23,265 bases of DNA from Phocaeicola_A sp963652075 (lineage in GTDB: Bacteria; Bacteroidota; Bacteroidia; Bacteroidales; Bacteroidaceae), in contig CAVJRQ010000005.1 in assembly GCA_963652075.1 (NCBI GenBank), positions 1-23,265 on the forward strand, written 5' to 3'. Made by a program: the position numbers and the translations under genes. Under the pieces are notes generated by a model. That model ran no database searches. It was not told the DNA's origin and saw nothing but the letters and a program-made list of their open reading frames with translations. Positions 8,609 through 15,800 of the stretch are shown here, piece after piece (the first letter of the stretch is position 1; the number at the start of each line of letters is the position of its first letter).

Positions 8609-8645
8609 GGTGGGTGCAGGAAATCCTGCACCCACCTTCTTTTTT
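8609..8645 (+). terminator. Strong intrinsic terminator after the PFOR gene
   Basis: A perfect 12-bp stem, GGTGGGTGCAGG (8609-8620) with CCTGCACCCACC (8625-8636), has an AAAT loop and is followed by TTCTTTTTT. It lies 30 bases after the PFOR stop, typical of a highly transcribed gene. Confidence 0.92.
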
Positions 8646-8704
8646 CACGCCATGCGGGAACGTCCGAATCACCAACCTGCAAAAAACGCGAAGAAGAAAA
8701 TACA

Positions 8705-8730
8705 GAGCCATGCTTATTACGGCATGGCTC
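8705..8730 (-). terminator. Intrinsic terminator of the DUF1828/DUF1829 operon
   Basis: A perfect 9-bp inverted repeat, GAGCCATGC/GCATGGCTC with an 8-base loop, lies 26 bases downstream of the minus-strand gene that ends at 8757. On the minus strand it is followed by TGTATTTTCTTCTT. With the terminator at 8609 it separates two convergent transcripts. Confidence 0.75.
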
Positions 8731-8756
8731 AAGTAATCTAATATCGTAATTTCACA

Positions 8757-9548
8757 TCAGGCCACTAACCCTTTAAACAATTTAATAGTCTCGGGAGAAT
8801 CTTTTTGGCTCCATGGCACATAACCACAACCATATTTTTTAAGAGCCTCAATATATTCGGGTTTCAATTTTATGGCCAAATCATTAACGATAGCCAAGCT
8901 ACTTATTTCTTTTCCTGTTTGTTCTTCACGAACCGGTTTAATATCATTCCACGTGAAGAGGAAGTTTGGAACATTGATTTTGTTCAAAGAGTTAAATGAC
9001 TTAACAACTGTTTCCTTTTTCCTTCCAGCAAACTGAAAGTCAAAAGTAAATTCGATACCTGTACTTCCTTTAGTTATGAACTGAGGAGTGTAAACAAGAT
9101 CATGTTTGTCGAAAAAGCTCCTTACATCTTCTTTGAATATCGTTGCCACATTGTTTTGTGCCAGCACTTCCATTTCGGAGATTTCTAACATTGCACAGAG
9201 TAGACCATGTTTCTTTTGTGGAAAATTCCCAATAGTTGCTACTGTGCGAAGTTCGTTTCCGTCAAGCGATACACCATAATTTCGAAGAATGTATTCAACC
9301 CATTCTTTTCTTTTTGCGGAGCGACTAATATTAACGCCTAATTGGTTCAAATTATCAAAAGTAACTCCATCATCACTCATCTCGATTTCATCTCCGTCTT
9401 TACGTAGATAAATTTCAAGAGGATCATTATAGGCACCCAAAAATGGAGTGGACATGACACTCCACCCTGTGGTTTCATCTGTGCGAACTTTTGCACGTTC
9501 ACGTAACCACTTGTAGTAGTATGTAATACTGTCTTCTATCCAACTCAT
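8757..9548 (-). CDS. DUF1828/DUF1829 domain protein, function unknown
   Basis: A 263-residue cytoplasmic protein. The N-terminal half carries the DUF1828 signature: GWSVMSTPFLGAYNDPLEIYL, then DEIEMSDDGVTFDNLNQLGV and a KRKEWVEYILRNYGV segment. The C-terminal half (about 140-263) fits DUF1829: FTFDFQFAGRKKETVVKSFN, FTWNDIKPVREEQTG, then a GYVPWS motif near the end. The acidic/lysine pattern in the C-terminal half could suit a nuclease-like fold, but that is only a guess. These two domains commonly occur fused in variable genome regions and have no established activity known to me. The start overlaps the preceding stop as ATGA, so it is coupled to the upstream gene. Base composition is far more AT-rich than its neighbours (20 G+C of 60 at 9001-9060), suggesting transfer. 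Confidence 0.8.
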   Translation of the reverse strand: MSWIEDSITYYYKWLRERAKVRTDETTGWSVMSTPFLGAYNDPLEIYLRKDGDEIEMSDDGVTFDNLNQLGVNISRSAKRKEWVEYILRNYGVSLDGNELRTVATIGNFPQKKHGLLCAMLEISEMEVLAQNNVATIFKEDVRSFFDKHDLVYTPQFITKGSTGIEFTFDFQFAGRKKETVVKSFNSLNKINVPNFLFTWNDIKPVREEQTGKEISSLAIVNDLAIKLKPEYIEALKKYGCGYVPWSQKDSPETIKLFKGLVA

Positions 9549-10090
9549 ATTAAACTTTGTTGTGCCATAATTGGCGTTGTTATATTTATGTATTTAGCAA
9601 AACACTTAATGGCTGGCCCCACATCAATATGGTTCAGCTCGTCAACTATAGACTTTACGCTAAAATCTATGTTGTTTAAAGGAATTGCCCATTGTAGGTT
9701 TCTATACCCGGAAACATTAAAATGAGCGTGAGGTCCAGAGATTTCCTTTCCTGCAAAAGGTTTAAGTTCGTCAGGAACATCCACGGTTGCTATTGCAGGA
9801 TTCGGATGAACTGAATCATTGGAGACATAATCCACACGGAATATCCCTACATGCGAATCTTTCTCTAAGACATGCAAACTCAATTTGATTAACTCTTTGG
9901 AACTCCTGTTGATTGTCCATAAAAACAAAAATTCCTCATCGTGTGAACGTAAGGTGATATTTTCATGTAAGCCGGGCGTACAGTCTATTTGCTTAGATGC
10001 ACAGACAGTCTTACCATCACTCTCCAAAATAACTTTAGGAGTGTTGATCAATTCCTTTGCTTGCTTGAAGGTAAATTCTGTTACTGCCAT
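9545..10090 (-). CDS. Unrecognised partner protein of the DUF1828/DUF1829 gene
   Basis: A 181-residue soluble protein, first gene of a two-gene operon and overlapping the next gene by four bases. It has no signal peptide or membrane helix. A beta-rich middle (HENITLRSHDEEFLFLW, then LHVLEKDSHVGIFRVDYVS) leads to a histidine-containing motif, ISGPHAHFNVSGYRNLQWA, at about residues 113-131. The tail is helical, with FAKYINITTP. It may belong to the small protein families (such as DUF6978) that travel with DUF1828 proteins, but I cannot confirm this. The HxH motif could be a metal or catalytic site. It is AT-rich like its partner. A fused-start pair of this kind fits a toxin-antitoxin or defence module; that is inference. 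Confidence 0.65.
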   Translation of the reverse strand: MAVTEFTFKQAKELINTPKVILESDGKTVCASKQIDCTPGLHENITLRSHDEEFLFLWTINRSSKELIKLSLHVLEKDSHVGIFRVDYVSNDSVHPNPAIATVDVPDELKPFAGKEISGPHAHFNVSGYRNLQWAIPLNNIDFSVKSIVDELNHIDVGPAIKCFAKYINITTPIMAQQSLI

Positions 10091-10126
10091 AATCCATCCG
10101 TTTTACATTGTAAATACCTTACCTTG

Positions 10127-10134
10127 CAAAGGTA
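10127..10134 (-). promoter_or_regulatory. -7 promoter box of the DUF1828/DUF1829 operon
   Basis: TACCTTTG on the minus strand (10134-10127) fits TAnnTTTG and lies 36 bases upstream of the ATG at 10090. No exact -33 TTTG is seen at the usual distance. Confidence 0.45.
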
Positions 10135-10250
10135 ATAAACATTTTTCAGACACCATTTATTGATTTCAAGCATTTATGATTAATTACACGGCTCTTTCAT
10201 TTAAAAATACTTTGAAATTTCAAAAAATCAGCCATAGGGGTACGGTGAAA

Positions 10251-10342
10251 AACGTAAGTACTTACACAAGCCAACGTAAGTACTTACGTGAGCCAACGTA
10301 AGTACTTTCATCGGGCAACGTAAGTACTTACGTTGCCCGATG
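10251..10342. repeat. Four 22-bp tandem units with palindromic core, ending in a perfect 34-bp palindrome
   Basis: AACGTAAGTACTT begins at 10251, 10273, 10295 and 10317, a strict 22-base period. Units 2 and 4 contain the perfect palindrome CGTAAGTACTTACG; units 1 and 3 differ by one base or so at its right edge. The linkers are ACAAGCC-, GTGAGCC- and CATCGGGC-like. The last unit is embedded in a perfect 34-bp palindrome from 10309 to 10342 whose left half is CATCGGGCAACGTAAGT. It lies between the chrA remnant and the DUF1828 operon promoter. No T-run follows on either strand, so a simple terminator is unlikely. It could be a protein-binding array or a recombination site. The rest of 10091-10350 is AT-rich, with only the -7 box at 10127-10134. 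Confidence 0.9.
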
Positions 10343-10350
10343 TAAGCCGT

Positions 10351-10395
10351 TGCGATTTTCGGGACACCTAAAAGATTTTTCGGGATACCTAAAAG
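10351..10395. repeat. 21-bp imperfect tandem duplication beside the chrA remnant
   Basis: GATTTTCGGGACACCTAAAA is followed at once by GATTTTTCGGGATACCTAAA. The corresponding place next to the intact gene (11541-11564) has only one copy. The second copy supplies the stop codon of the chrA remnant. Confidence 0.8.
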
Positions 10396-10493
10396 CTGTA
10401 GGCGATAGCTCCAACGATGCCGCAGATGACAATCATCAGGATGGGGTTGACCTTGTAGAAACGGGCGCCCACAAAGGCGGCGACGGTGACTTG
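10389..10493 (-). pseudogene. Displaced 3' end of a chromate-transporter gene (diverged duplicate)
   Basis: An isolated gene tail with no start. It encodes VTVAAFVGARFYKV followed by NPILMIVICGIVGAIAYSF and a TAG stop. The intact gene at 11558-12136 ends the same way, with Thr for Ala in VG(A/T)RF and Ala for Ile in CG(I/A)VG. Over the 86 bases 10396-10481 it differs from 11565-11650 at four positions. Farther upstream the two are still alignable as VT--VAAF against VTLFVAAF. Such divergence suggests an allele from another lineage rather than a very recent local duplication. The stop of the last cassette gene abuts it directly. Confidence 0.85.
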
Positions 10494-10715
10494 TTATCTG
10501 ACCACACCGGTTTCTATTTCGTTCTCCAAATAAGAGAATACATATACGGCTCCCTCATAATATAAGCCGCAAGCTGGATTGCAAAGACGCTTATAGGTCT
10601 CCGATGAATATAGCTCATCCAAAGCCTTCTTCATGTCCCAGCCATACTTTTGCATCAACATTTCTACCAATTCGGTAGAAAGACACTCTATTTGAAACTG
10701 TATGTCTTCACTCAT
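10494..10715 (-). CDS. DUF3791-like small protein, last gene of the cassette
   Basis: A 73-residue helical protein starting MSEDIQFQIECLSTELVEML, with KKALDELYSSETYKRL and GLYYEGAVYVFSYLENEI. The pattern (a conserved I-E-C near the start, the repeated S/Y-x-Y-x-x-L, then GLY and a helix) matches small DUF3791-like proteins that accompany DUF3990 genes. It is transcribed two bases after the DUF3990 stop. Its own stop lies directly against the chrA remnant, marking the cassette edge. It is probably a partner, antitoxin-like subunit or adaptor of the DUF3990 protein, but no activity can be read from the sequence. Confidence 0.7.
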   Translation of the reverse strand: MSEDIQFQIECLSTELVEMLMQKYGWDMKKALDELYSSETYKRLCNPACGLYYEGAVYVFSYLENEIETGVVR

Positions 10716-10717
10716 GA

Positions 10718-11200
10718 TTAAACCTTCTTTAAATAGGCTATCGCCTTTTCTGTCCCAAAGAAATATTGAATGGCAGGTGCATGAAAACGCAACTCTTCTA
10801 TCATCTTCTCGATGCTGATATAGCCCAGGATGAAACGGCGCATTTGAAGGCCAACGGTATCATCTGCTATAGGACCAACAACTACATCATACGAATGAAC
10901 TGGCGTATCACTCAAATTCCTCCTGTTCGTCAGGACGAATTCTGCCCATTCTATAGAATATTCAGGGAATATCTTGACGGATAAAGGAGACTCTTCTTTT
11001 AAAAGCGAGTCATCAAAGAGATAGGTGTTGAGTACCGGTTCGCCTTCCATCATGCGTTGTGCCGTACGCACTGCCATCCCCATCGCTTGAGACTCATCTG
11101 GATTCAAATAGAAACCACAACCAAAATCTTTGCCTCGCTTGGAACGTGACAAGTCAATCTCTTCGATAACCACATTGCTGCCATGATACAATTTCAACAT
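10718..11200 (-). CDS. DUF3990 family protein, ADP-ribosyltransferase-like
   Basis: A 160-residue protein beginning MLKLYHGSN. Members of DUF3990 resemble the ADP-ribosyltransferase fold. The corresponding residues here would be His6 in YHGS, Tyr31 in KDFGCGFYLN and Gln145/Glu151 in IQYFFGTEKA. The central YDVVVGPIADDTVG block is typical of the family. The ATG at 11200 was chosen over an in-frame ATG at 11227. A Shine-Dalgarno GGAGGA lies 9 bases or so before it, the conserved LYHGS directly follows, and the start overlaps the previous stop by 7 bases. Function is not established; modification of a host or phage target with NAD as donor is inferred from the fold. Flanking small DUF3791-like genes suggest a toxin with partners. 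Confidence 0.82.
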   Translation of the reverse strand: MLKLYHGSNVVIEEIDLSRSKRGKDFGCGFYLNPDESQAMGMAVRTAQRMMEGEPVLNTYLFDDSLLKEESPLSVKIFPEYSIEWAEFVLTNRRNLSDTPVHSYDVVVGPIADDTVGLQMRRFILGYISIEKMIEELRFHAPAIQYFFGTEKAIAYLKKV

Positions 11201-11418
11201 GTCAATCTTCCTCCATGCTTTTGACACAACTCCGTAATGTCATCTACTGCATCCTCTATGGAAAGGGTATGCTCGGCTGCATAGCAGTCTATCAGGAAAT
11301 CAATTCCCTTGAAACGGCGCAGATATGCATACGCTTGCGCCAACGGCAACTGGAAGCGATTGGCAAAAGCACCCACGCAGCAATTTACGTATTCAATAAT
11401 ATTATGTGTCGAGTCCAT
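11194..11418 (-). CDS. DUF3791 small protein, first gene of the cassette
   Basis: A 74-residue protein starting MDSTHNIIEYVNCCVGAFAN. LPLAQAYAYLRRFKGIDFLI and CYAAEHTLSIEDAVDDITEL follow. This is the usual DUF3791 layout: an N-terminal helix with Cys, an F/Y-L-x-R/K-F/Y-x-G motif, DFL, and a final helix. An upstream ATG at 11451 would add 11 residues, but it lies in the -7 box of a consensus promoter, so 11418 is preferred. Translation is coupled to the DUF3990 gene. It is a natural antitoxin or chaperone candidate by position (first gene, small, overlapping); this is inference. Confidence 0.75.
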   Translation of the reverse strand: MDSTHNIIEYVNCCVGAFANRFQLPLAQAYAYLRRFKGIDFLIDCYAAEHTLSIEDAVDDITELCQKHGGRLTC

Positions 11419-11444
11419 ATGCCCAATGATAGCGATTACGAGTA

Positions 11445-11475
11445 CAAACATACATCAATAATCCGGGACTACAAA
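11445..11475 (-). promoter_or_regulatory. Consensus promoter of the DUF3791-DUF3990-DUF3791 cassette
   Basis: On the minus strand, TTTG at 11475-11472, 19 bases, then TATGTTTG at 11452-11445 fit the Bacteroidales consensus at each defined base. The predicted transcript begins near 11438, about 20 bases before the ATG at 11418. The promoter lies within the inserted segment, so the cassette carries its own expression signal. The sequence between it and 11541 shows no gene. Confidence 0.7.
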
Positions 11476-11540
11476 GTTTTCAGTCGCAATTTGGATATTG
11501 CATTCCTTCATTGCTGACTTAACACTACAAGTTACGTACT

Positions 11541-11650
11541 TGCGATTTTCGGGACACCTAAAAGCTGTAGGCGATAGCTCCAACGGCACCGCAGATGACA
11601 ATCATCAGGATGGGGTTGACCTTGTAGAAACGGGTGCCCACAAAGGCGGC
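11541..11650. repeat. Intact copy of the chrA 3'-end direct repeat flanking the cassette
   Basis: The segment from TGCGATTTTCGGGACACCTA through GGCGGC (110 bases) is the counterpart of 10351-10481. The left copy carries an extra 21 bases and four substitutions in the coding part. The two copies are in the same orientation and bracket about 1.06 kb holding the three cassette genes. Confidence 0.88.
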
Positions 11651-12136
11651 TACGAAGAGCGTCACGCTGATGATGAACTGGTAGAGGTTGGTGTCGGGAC
11701 TGCTGAAGTTCTCCGGAGTCATCAACAGCAGGGCGGCGGCGGCCAGCAATCCCACCACGGCGGGACGGAGACCTTTGAATACCGATTCCACCAACGGATG
11801 CTTTTTGTATTTCAGGAGAAACTTGCTGATGGTCAGCATCAGGATGAACGAGGGGAGCACCACGGCGAAGGTGGCGAGGATGCTGCCCAGGATGCCTATC
11901 TCGTGCGAGTAGCCGGCGTTCACGATGGCGGTGTAGCCTATGTAGGTGGCGGAGTTGATGCCGATGGGGCCGGGGGTCATCTGGCTGATGGCCACAATGT
12001 CGGTAAACTCCGAACTGCTAATCCAATTGTGGCGAGTCACCACTTCGCCCTGTATGAGCGAAAGCATGGCGTAGCCTCCGCCGAAACCGAAGAGACCTAT
12101 CTTCAGGAAGGTGTAGAACAGTTGCAGGAATATCAT
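11558..12136 (-). CDS. Chromate-type transporter, second half-size subunit
   Basis: A 192-residue membrane protein of the chromate ion transporter (CHR/ChrA) family, short form. It starts LQLFYTFLKIGLFGFGGGYAM, with the family signature FGFGGGYAML and the second signature ISQMTPGPIGINSATYIGY. Five or six hydrophobic helices follow, ending at MIVICGAVGAIAYSF. It forms an operon with the homologous gene upstream (overlap ATGA); short-form pairs act together, presumably as a heterodimer. Chromate is the family name; the natural substrate in gut bacteria is unknown. Its last 31 or so codons are duplicated at 10389-10493, and the accessory cassette lies immediately downstream. Confidence 0.9.
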   Translation of the reverse strand: MIFLQLFYTFLKIGLFGFGGGYAMLSLIQGEVVTRHNWISSSEFTDIVAISQMTPGPIGINSATYIGYTAIVNAGYSHEIGILGSILATFAVVLPSFILMLTISKFLLKYKKHPLVESVFKGLRPAVVGLLAAAALLLMTPENFSSPDTNLYQFIISVTLFVAAFVGTRFYKVNPILMIVICGAVGAIAYSF

Positions 12137-12687
12137 GGCTTTTCAGTTTTGGAGTTAACCTTGAAGCGACCCCACAGGTAGCCGCTCACGCCGGCAATGA
12201 TGATGATGTAGATGGGGGAGACACCCAGACACCAAATGAGCAGCGCGCTCACGATGGGAATCCAGACGGTGTACTTGTTGATTTTGCTCGACTTGGCCAC
12301 CGAAAAGGTGGGGGCGGCAATCAACGCCACCACGGCAGGACGGATGCCCTTGAAGATATTCTCCACCAAGCGGTTGTCCTTGAACTGCTGGAAGAACAGC
12401 GCAATAGCCAGTATGATGAGAAACGAGGGGAGTATCGTACCGAGAGCCGTGGTCAGGCTCCCCTTTAGCCCACGTATCTTGTAGCCGATGAAGATGGCCA
12501 TGTTGACGGCGAACACGCCGGGCGACGACTGCGCCACGGCCATGAGGTCGACAAACTCTTCCTTGTCAATCCAGCCTTTTTTGTTCACCACCTCGTTCTC
12601 AATCAACGGTATCATGGCGTAGCCGCCACCGATGGTGAAGAGTCCTATCTTGAAGAAGATACTGAATGATTCCCAATAGATGTTCAT
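12133..12687 (-). CDS. Chromate-type transporter, first half-size subunit
   Basis: A 184-residue short-form CHR family protein, homologous to the next gene. It contains FFKIGLFTIGGGYAMIPLIE, then VDLMAVAQSSPGVFAVNMAIF. The second signature carries SPGVFAVN where its partner has TPGPIGIN, a consistent difference between the two halves of split transporters. Several hydrophobic segments follow, ending in a basic tail (WGRFKVNSKTEKP). It is translated first and overlaps its partner by four bases. No consensus promoter was found in the 156 bases between it and purL, so read-through from purL is possible. Confidence 0.9.
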   Translation of the reverse strand: MNIYWESFSIFFKIGLFTIGGGYAMIPLIENEVVNKKGWIDKEEFVDLMAVAQSSPGVFAVNMAIFIGYKIRGLKGSLTTALGTILPSFLIILAIALFFQQFKDNRLVENIFKGIRPAVVALIAAPTFSVAKSSKINKYTVWIPIVSALLIWCLGVSPIYIIIIAGVSGYLWGRFKVNSKTEKP

Positions 12688-12738
12688 GCGTTATATCAAT
12701 GTAAATGTAAAGACTCCCCGCAAGCGGGTTTCATAGTA

Positions 12739-12815
12739 AAAGAGGCGCTCCGCCCTGTCGTGCCCCGCCAAACTCAGAGGAATGGAAAGACGAAACGCGG
12801 GCGGACAGCCTCTTT
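12739..12815 (-). terminator. Possible long-stem terminator between purL and the transporter genes
   Basis: On the minus strand AAAGAGGC (12815-12808) pairs with GCCTCTTT (12746-12739). After a 3x3 internal mismatch, CCGCCC pairs with GGGCGG. The arms enclose 43 bases. The distal arm runs into TTTT. It lies just after purL and before the transporter gene. The large loop is unusual for a simple terminator, so a structured leader for the transporter genes is also possible. Confidence 0.45.
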
Positions 12816-12843
12816 CAGTGTGCCGCAACCGTGCGGCCGATTG

Positions 12844-15800
12844 TTATTTCCTGTTCTTAACGACCCAGTTCTTGGCGTTGACGAACGCTTCAATCCACGG
12901 CGTAACCTGATCCTTCTCCTTGCGGTCGGCAGGATAGTAGGCGCACTGCCAGGGGAAGAACGCACGTTCCAAGTGAGGCATCAAGGCCACATGGCGACCG
13001 TCGTCGCTGGCCAGTCCCGCTACCGAGTAGTCAGAACCGTTGGGGTTGCCCGGATACTCGTCGTAGCTGTACTTGGCGATGACGTTGTACTTGTCCTCCT
13101 CGTAAGGCAATGAGAACTTGCCCTCTCCGTGAGCCACCCAGATACCCAGTTTGTAACCGCTGAGCGAACCGAAGAGCACGCTGCGGTTGGTGGGGATGGT
13201 CAGTCCCAAGAACGAAGACTCGAACTTGTGCGAGTTGTTGTGCAGCATGTGTCCCTTCTTCTTGTGGTCCGGATTGATCAGTCCCAGCTCCATCATCAAC
13301 TGGCAGCCGTTGCAGATGCCGAGTGACAGGGTGTCCTTACGGCTGTAGAACTTGTCCAACGTGGCTTTCGCCTTCGGGTTGAAGAGGAAGCCTCCCGCCC
13401 ATCCTTTGGCGGAACCGAGTACGTCGGAGTTGGAGAAACCGCCGCAGAAGACAATGAAGTTGATCTCCTCCAGCGTCTCGCGTCCACTGATAAGGTCCGT
13501 CATGGTGACATCCTTCACGTCGAAGCCTGCCAGATAGAGCATATAGGCCATTTCGCGCTCGCCGTTCGTTCCCTTCTCGCGGATGATAGCCGCCTTGATG
13601 CCACTCGGCGTGCGGCGGTTGGGGTCGATGCCGTATTGCGAGAACTTCCCGGTGAAGTCTTTGCCGAAGGCCATCTCCAACGGTTGTTTCTTGTAGTTGT
13701 CGAAACGATCCTTGGCACAGCCGTTCATGCTCTGCTTGCGGTCGAGCAGGTACGACGACGAATACCAAACGTCGCGCAGGTAGTCGATGCCGAACTGGTA
13801 GGTGGCATCGCCCTTCGTCACGAGGATGTGACGCTCGTCCGTCGGCGCGCCCAGCTTCACGTAGCCTATGCCGGCATCTTCCAGAATCTTCTTCACCTCT
13901 TCCTTGTGTTTGTTCTTCACCTGGATGACTACGCCCGGGTTTTCGGCGAACAGCATCTTGATGAGGTCATCTTCCTTAATCCGGTTGAGGCTGATTTCCA
14001 TACCGCCTTCGGTGTTGGCGAAGCACATCTCCAACAGGGTGGTGATGAGACCTCCGGCGGAGATGTCGTGTCCGGCAAGCAGCAAACCTTTGTTCACCAA
14101 CTCCTGGATGGCGAGGAATGCGTCGCGGAAATACTTCGGATTCTTCACCGTGGGCACGTCGTCGCCAACCTTACCCAGCGACTGGGCAAAGGCGGAGCCG
14201 CCCAAACGGAGGTTGTCGAAGCTGAAGTCTATATGGTAGATGGTCGTCTTCGGGTCGTTCACCAACACCGGCGACACCACCTTCTTGATGTCCGACACCT
14301 CACCTCCGGCGGAGACAATCACCGTTCCCGGACTGATAACCTTCTCTCCGTTGGGATATTTCTGGGTCATGGACAGCGAGTCCTTGCCCGTAGGCACGTT
14401 GATGTGCAGCTCGCAGCAGAAGTCCGACAGAGCCTTCACGGCGGTGTAGAGGCGCGCGTCCTCTCCCTCCTGTGATCGGCAAGGCCACATCCAGTTGGCG
14501 GAGAGCGAGATGCTGTCCATGCCATCCGCGAACGGAGCCCATACGATGTTGGTCAGAGCCTCCGACACGGAGAGCACCGAACCTGCCGCAGGGTTAGCCA
14601 AAGCGGCTTGCGGGGCATGTCCCAAAGAGGTGGCGATACCTTTCTCTCCCCTGTAGTCGAGTGCCACCACACCGCAGTCGCTCAGCGGCAACTGCAGTTC
14701 ACCCTGACACTGCTGACGGGCAATCTTGCCGGTCACGGAACGGTCCACCTTGTTGGTGAGCCAATCCTTGCAGGCAACGGCCTCCAGTTGCAGCACGCGG
14801 TTGAGGTATTCATTGAGCTTGGACGTGTCGTACGTTACGTTTTCATAATGACGCTCCACGGTCTTGTCCACCATGTAGGTCTTGGGCGAAGAGCCGAACA
14901 TCTGGTCTACGGCCAAGTCGAACGGACGGACACCGTCGGCCTGTTCAAAGGCGAAGCGCGCGTCTCCGGTCGTCTCGCCGACCACATACATCGGGGCGCG
15001 TTCGCGCTCGGCAATCTTGTGTACGTGCTCGATGGCCTCCTCCTTGATAAGAAGTCCCATGCGCTCCTGGCTCTCGTTGGCGATAATCTCCTTGGCGGAG
15101 AGCGTCTTGTCGCCGATAGGCAACTTGCTCATCTCTATCAGTCCACCGCACTCCTCAACCAACTCGGAGAGGCAGTTGACGTGACCCGCCGAGCCGTGGT
15201 CGTGGATGGAGACGATGGGGTTCACGTCCTCCTCGCACAAGGCGCGCACCACGTTGTTCGCCCGTTTCTGCATCTCGGCGTTGGCACGCTGCACGGCATT
15301 CAGCTCGATGCCCGAGGAGTAACGTCCCGTCTCCACGGAAGAGACGGAGCCGCCGCCCAATCCGATGCGGTAGTTGTCACCTCCCAGCACCACTATCTTG
15401 TTGCCTTTCTCGGGCTTGCCCTTGAGACAGTCGCGCTGCGTGCCGTAGCCCACACCGCCTGCCAGCATGATTACCTTGTCGTAACCGTAGAACGTATCGT
15501 CCTCTTTGTGCTCAAAGGTGAGGAGCGATCCGCAAATCAGCGGTTGGCCAAACTTGTTGCCGAAGTCCGACGCACCGTTTGACGCTTTTATCAGAATCTG
15601 TTCGGGTGTCTGGTAGAGCCATTTGCGCACGGGCAGAATCTCTTCCCATTCGCGTCCCTCTTCGGTGCGGGGATAGGAGGTCATGTAGACAGCCGTTCCG
15701 GCTATCGGCCACGAACCTTTTCCGCCGCCCATACGGTCGCGAATCTCACCTCCCGTACCGGTGGACGCGCCGTTGAACGGCTCCACGGTGGTGGGGAAGT

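Noticed and set aside
10251..10342. CRISPR array
   Set aside because: Units are 22 bp in direct tandem without unique spacers of normal size, and no cas genes are present.
10482..11540. Insertion sequence or integron
   Set aside because: No transposase or integrase, no terminal inverted repeats, and the flanking repeats are gene-tail copies rather than short target duplications.
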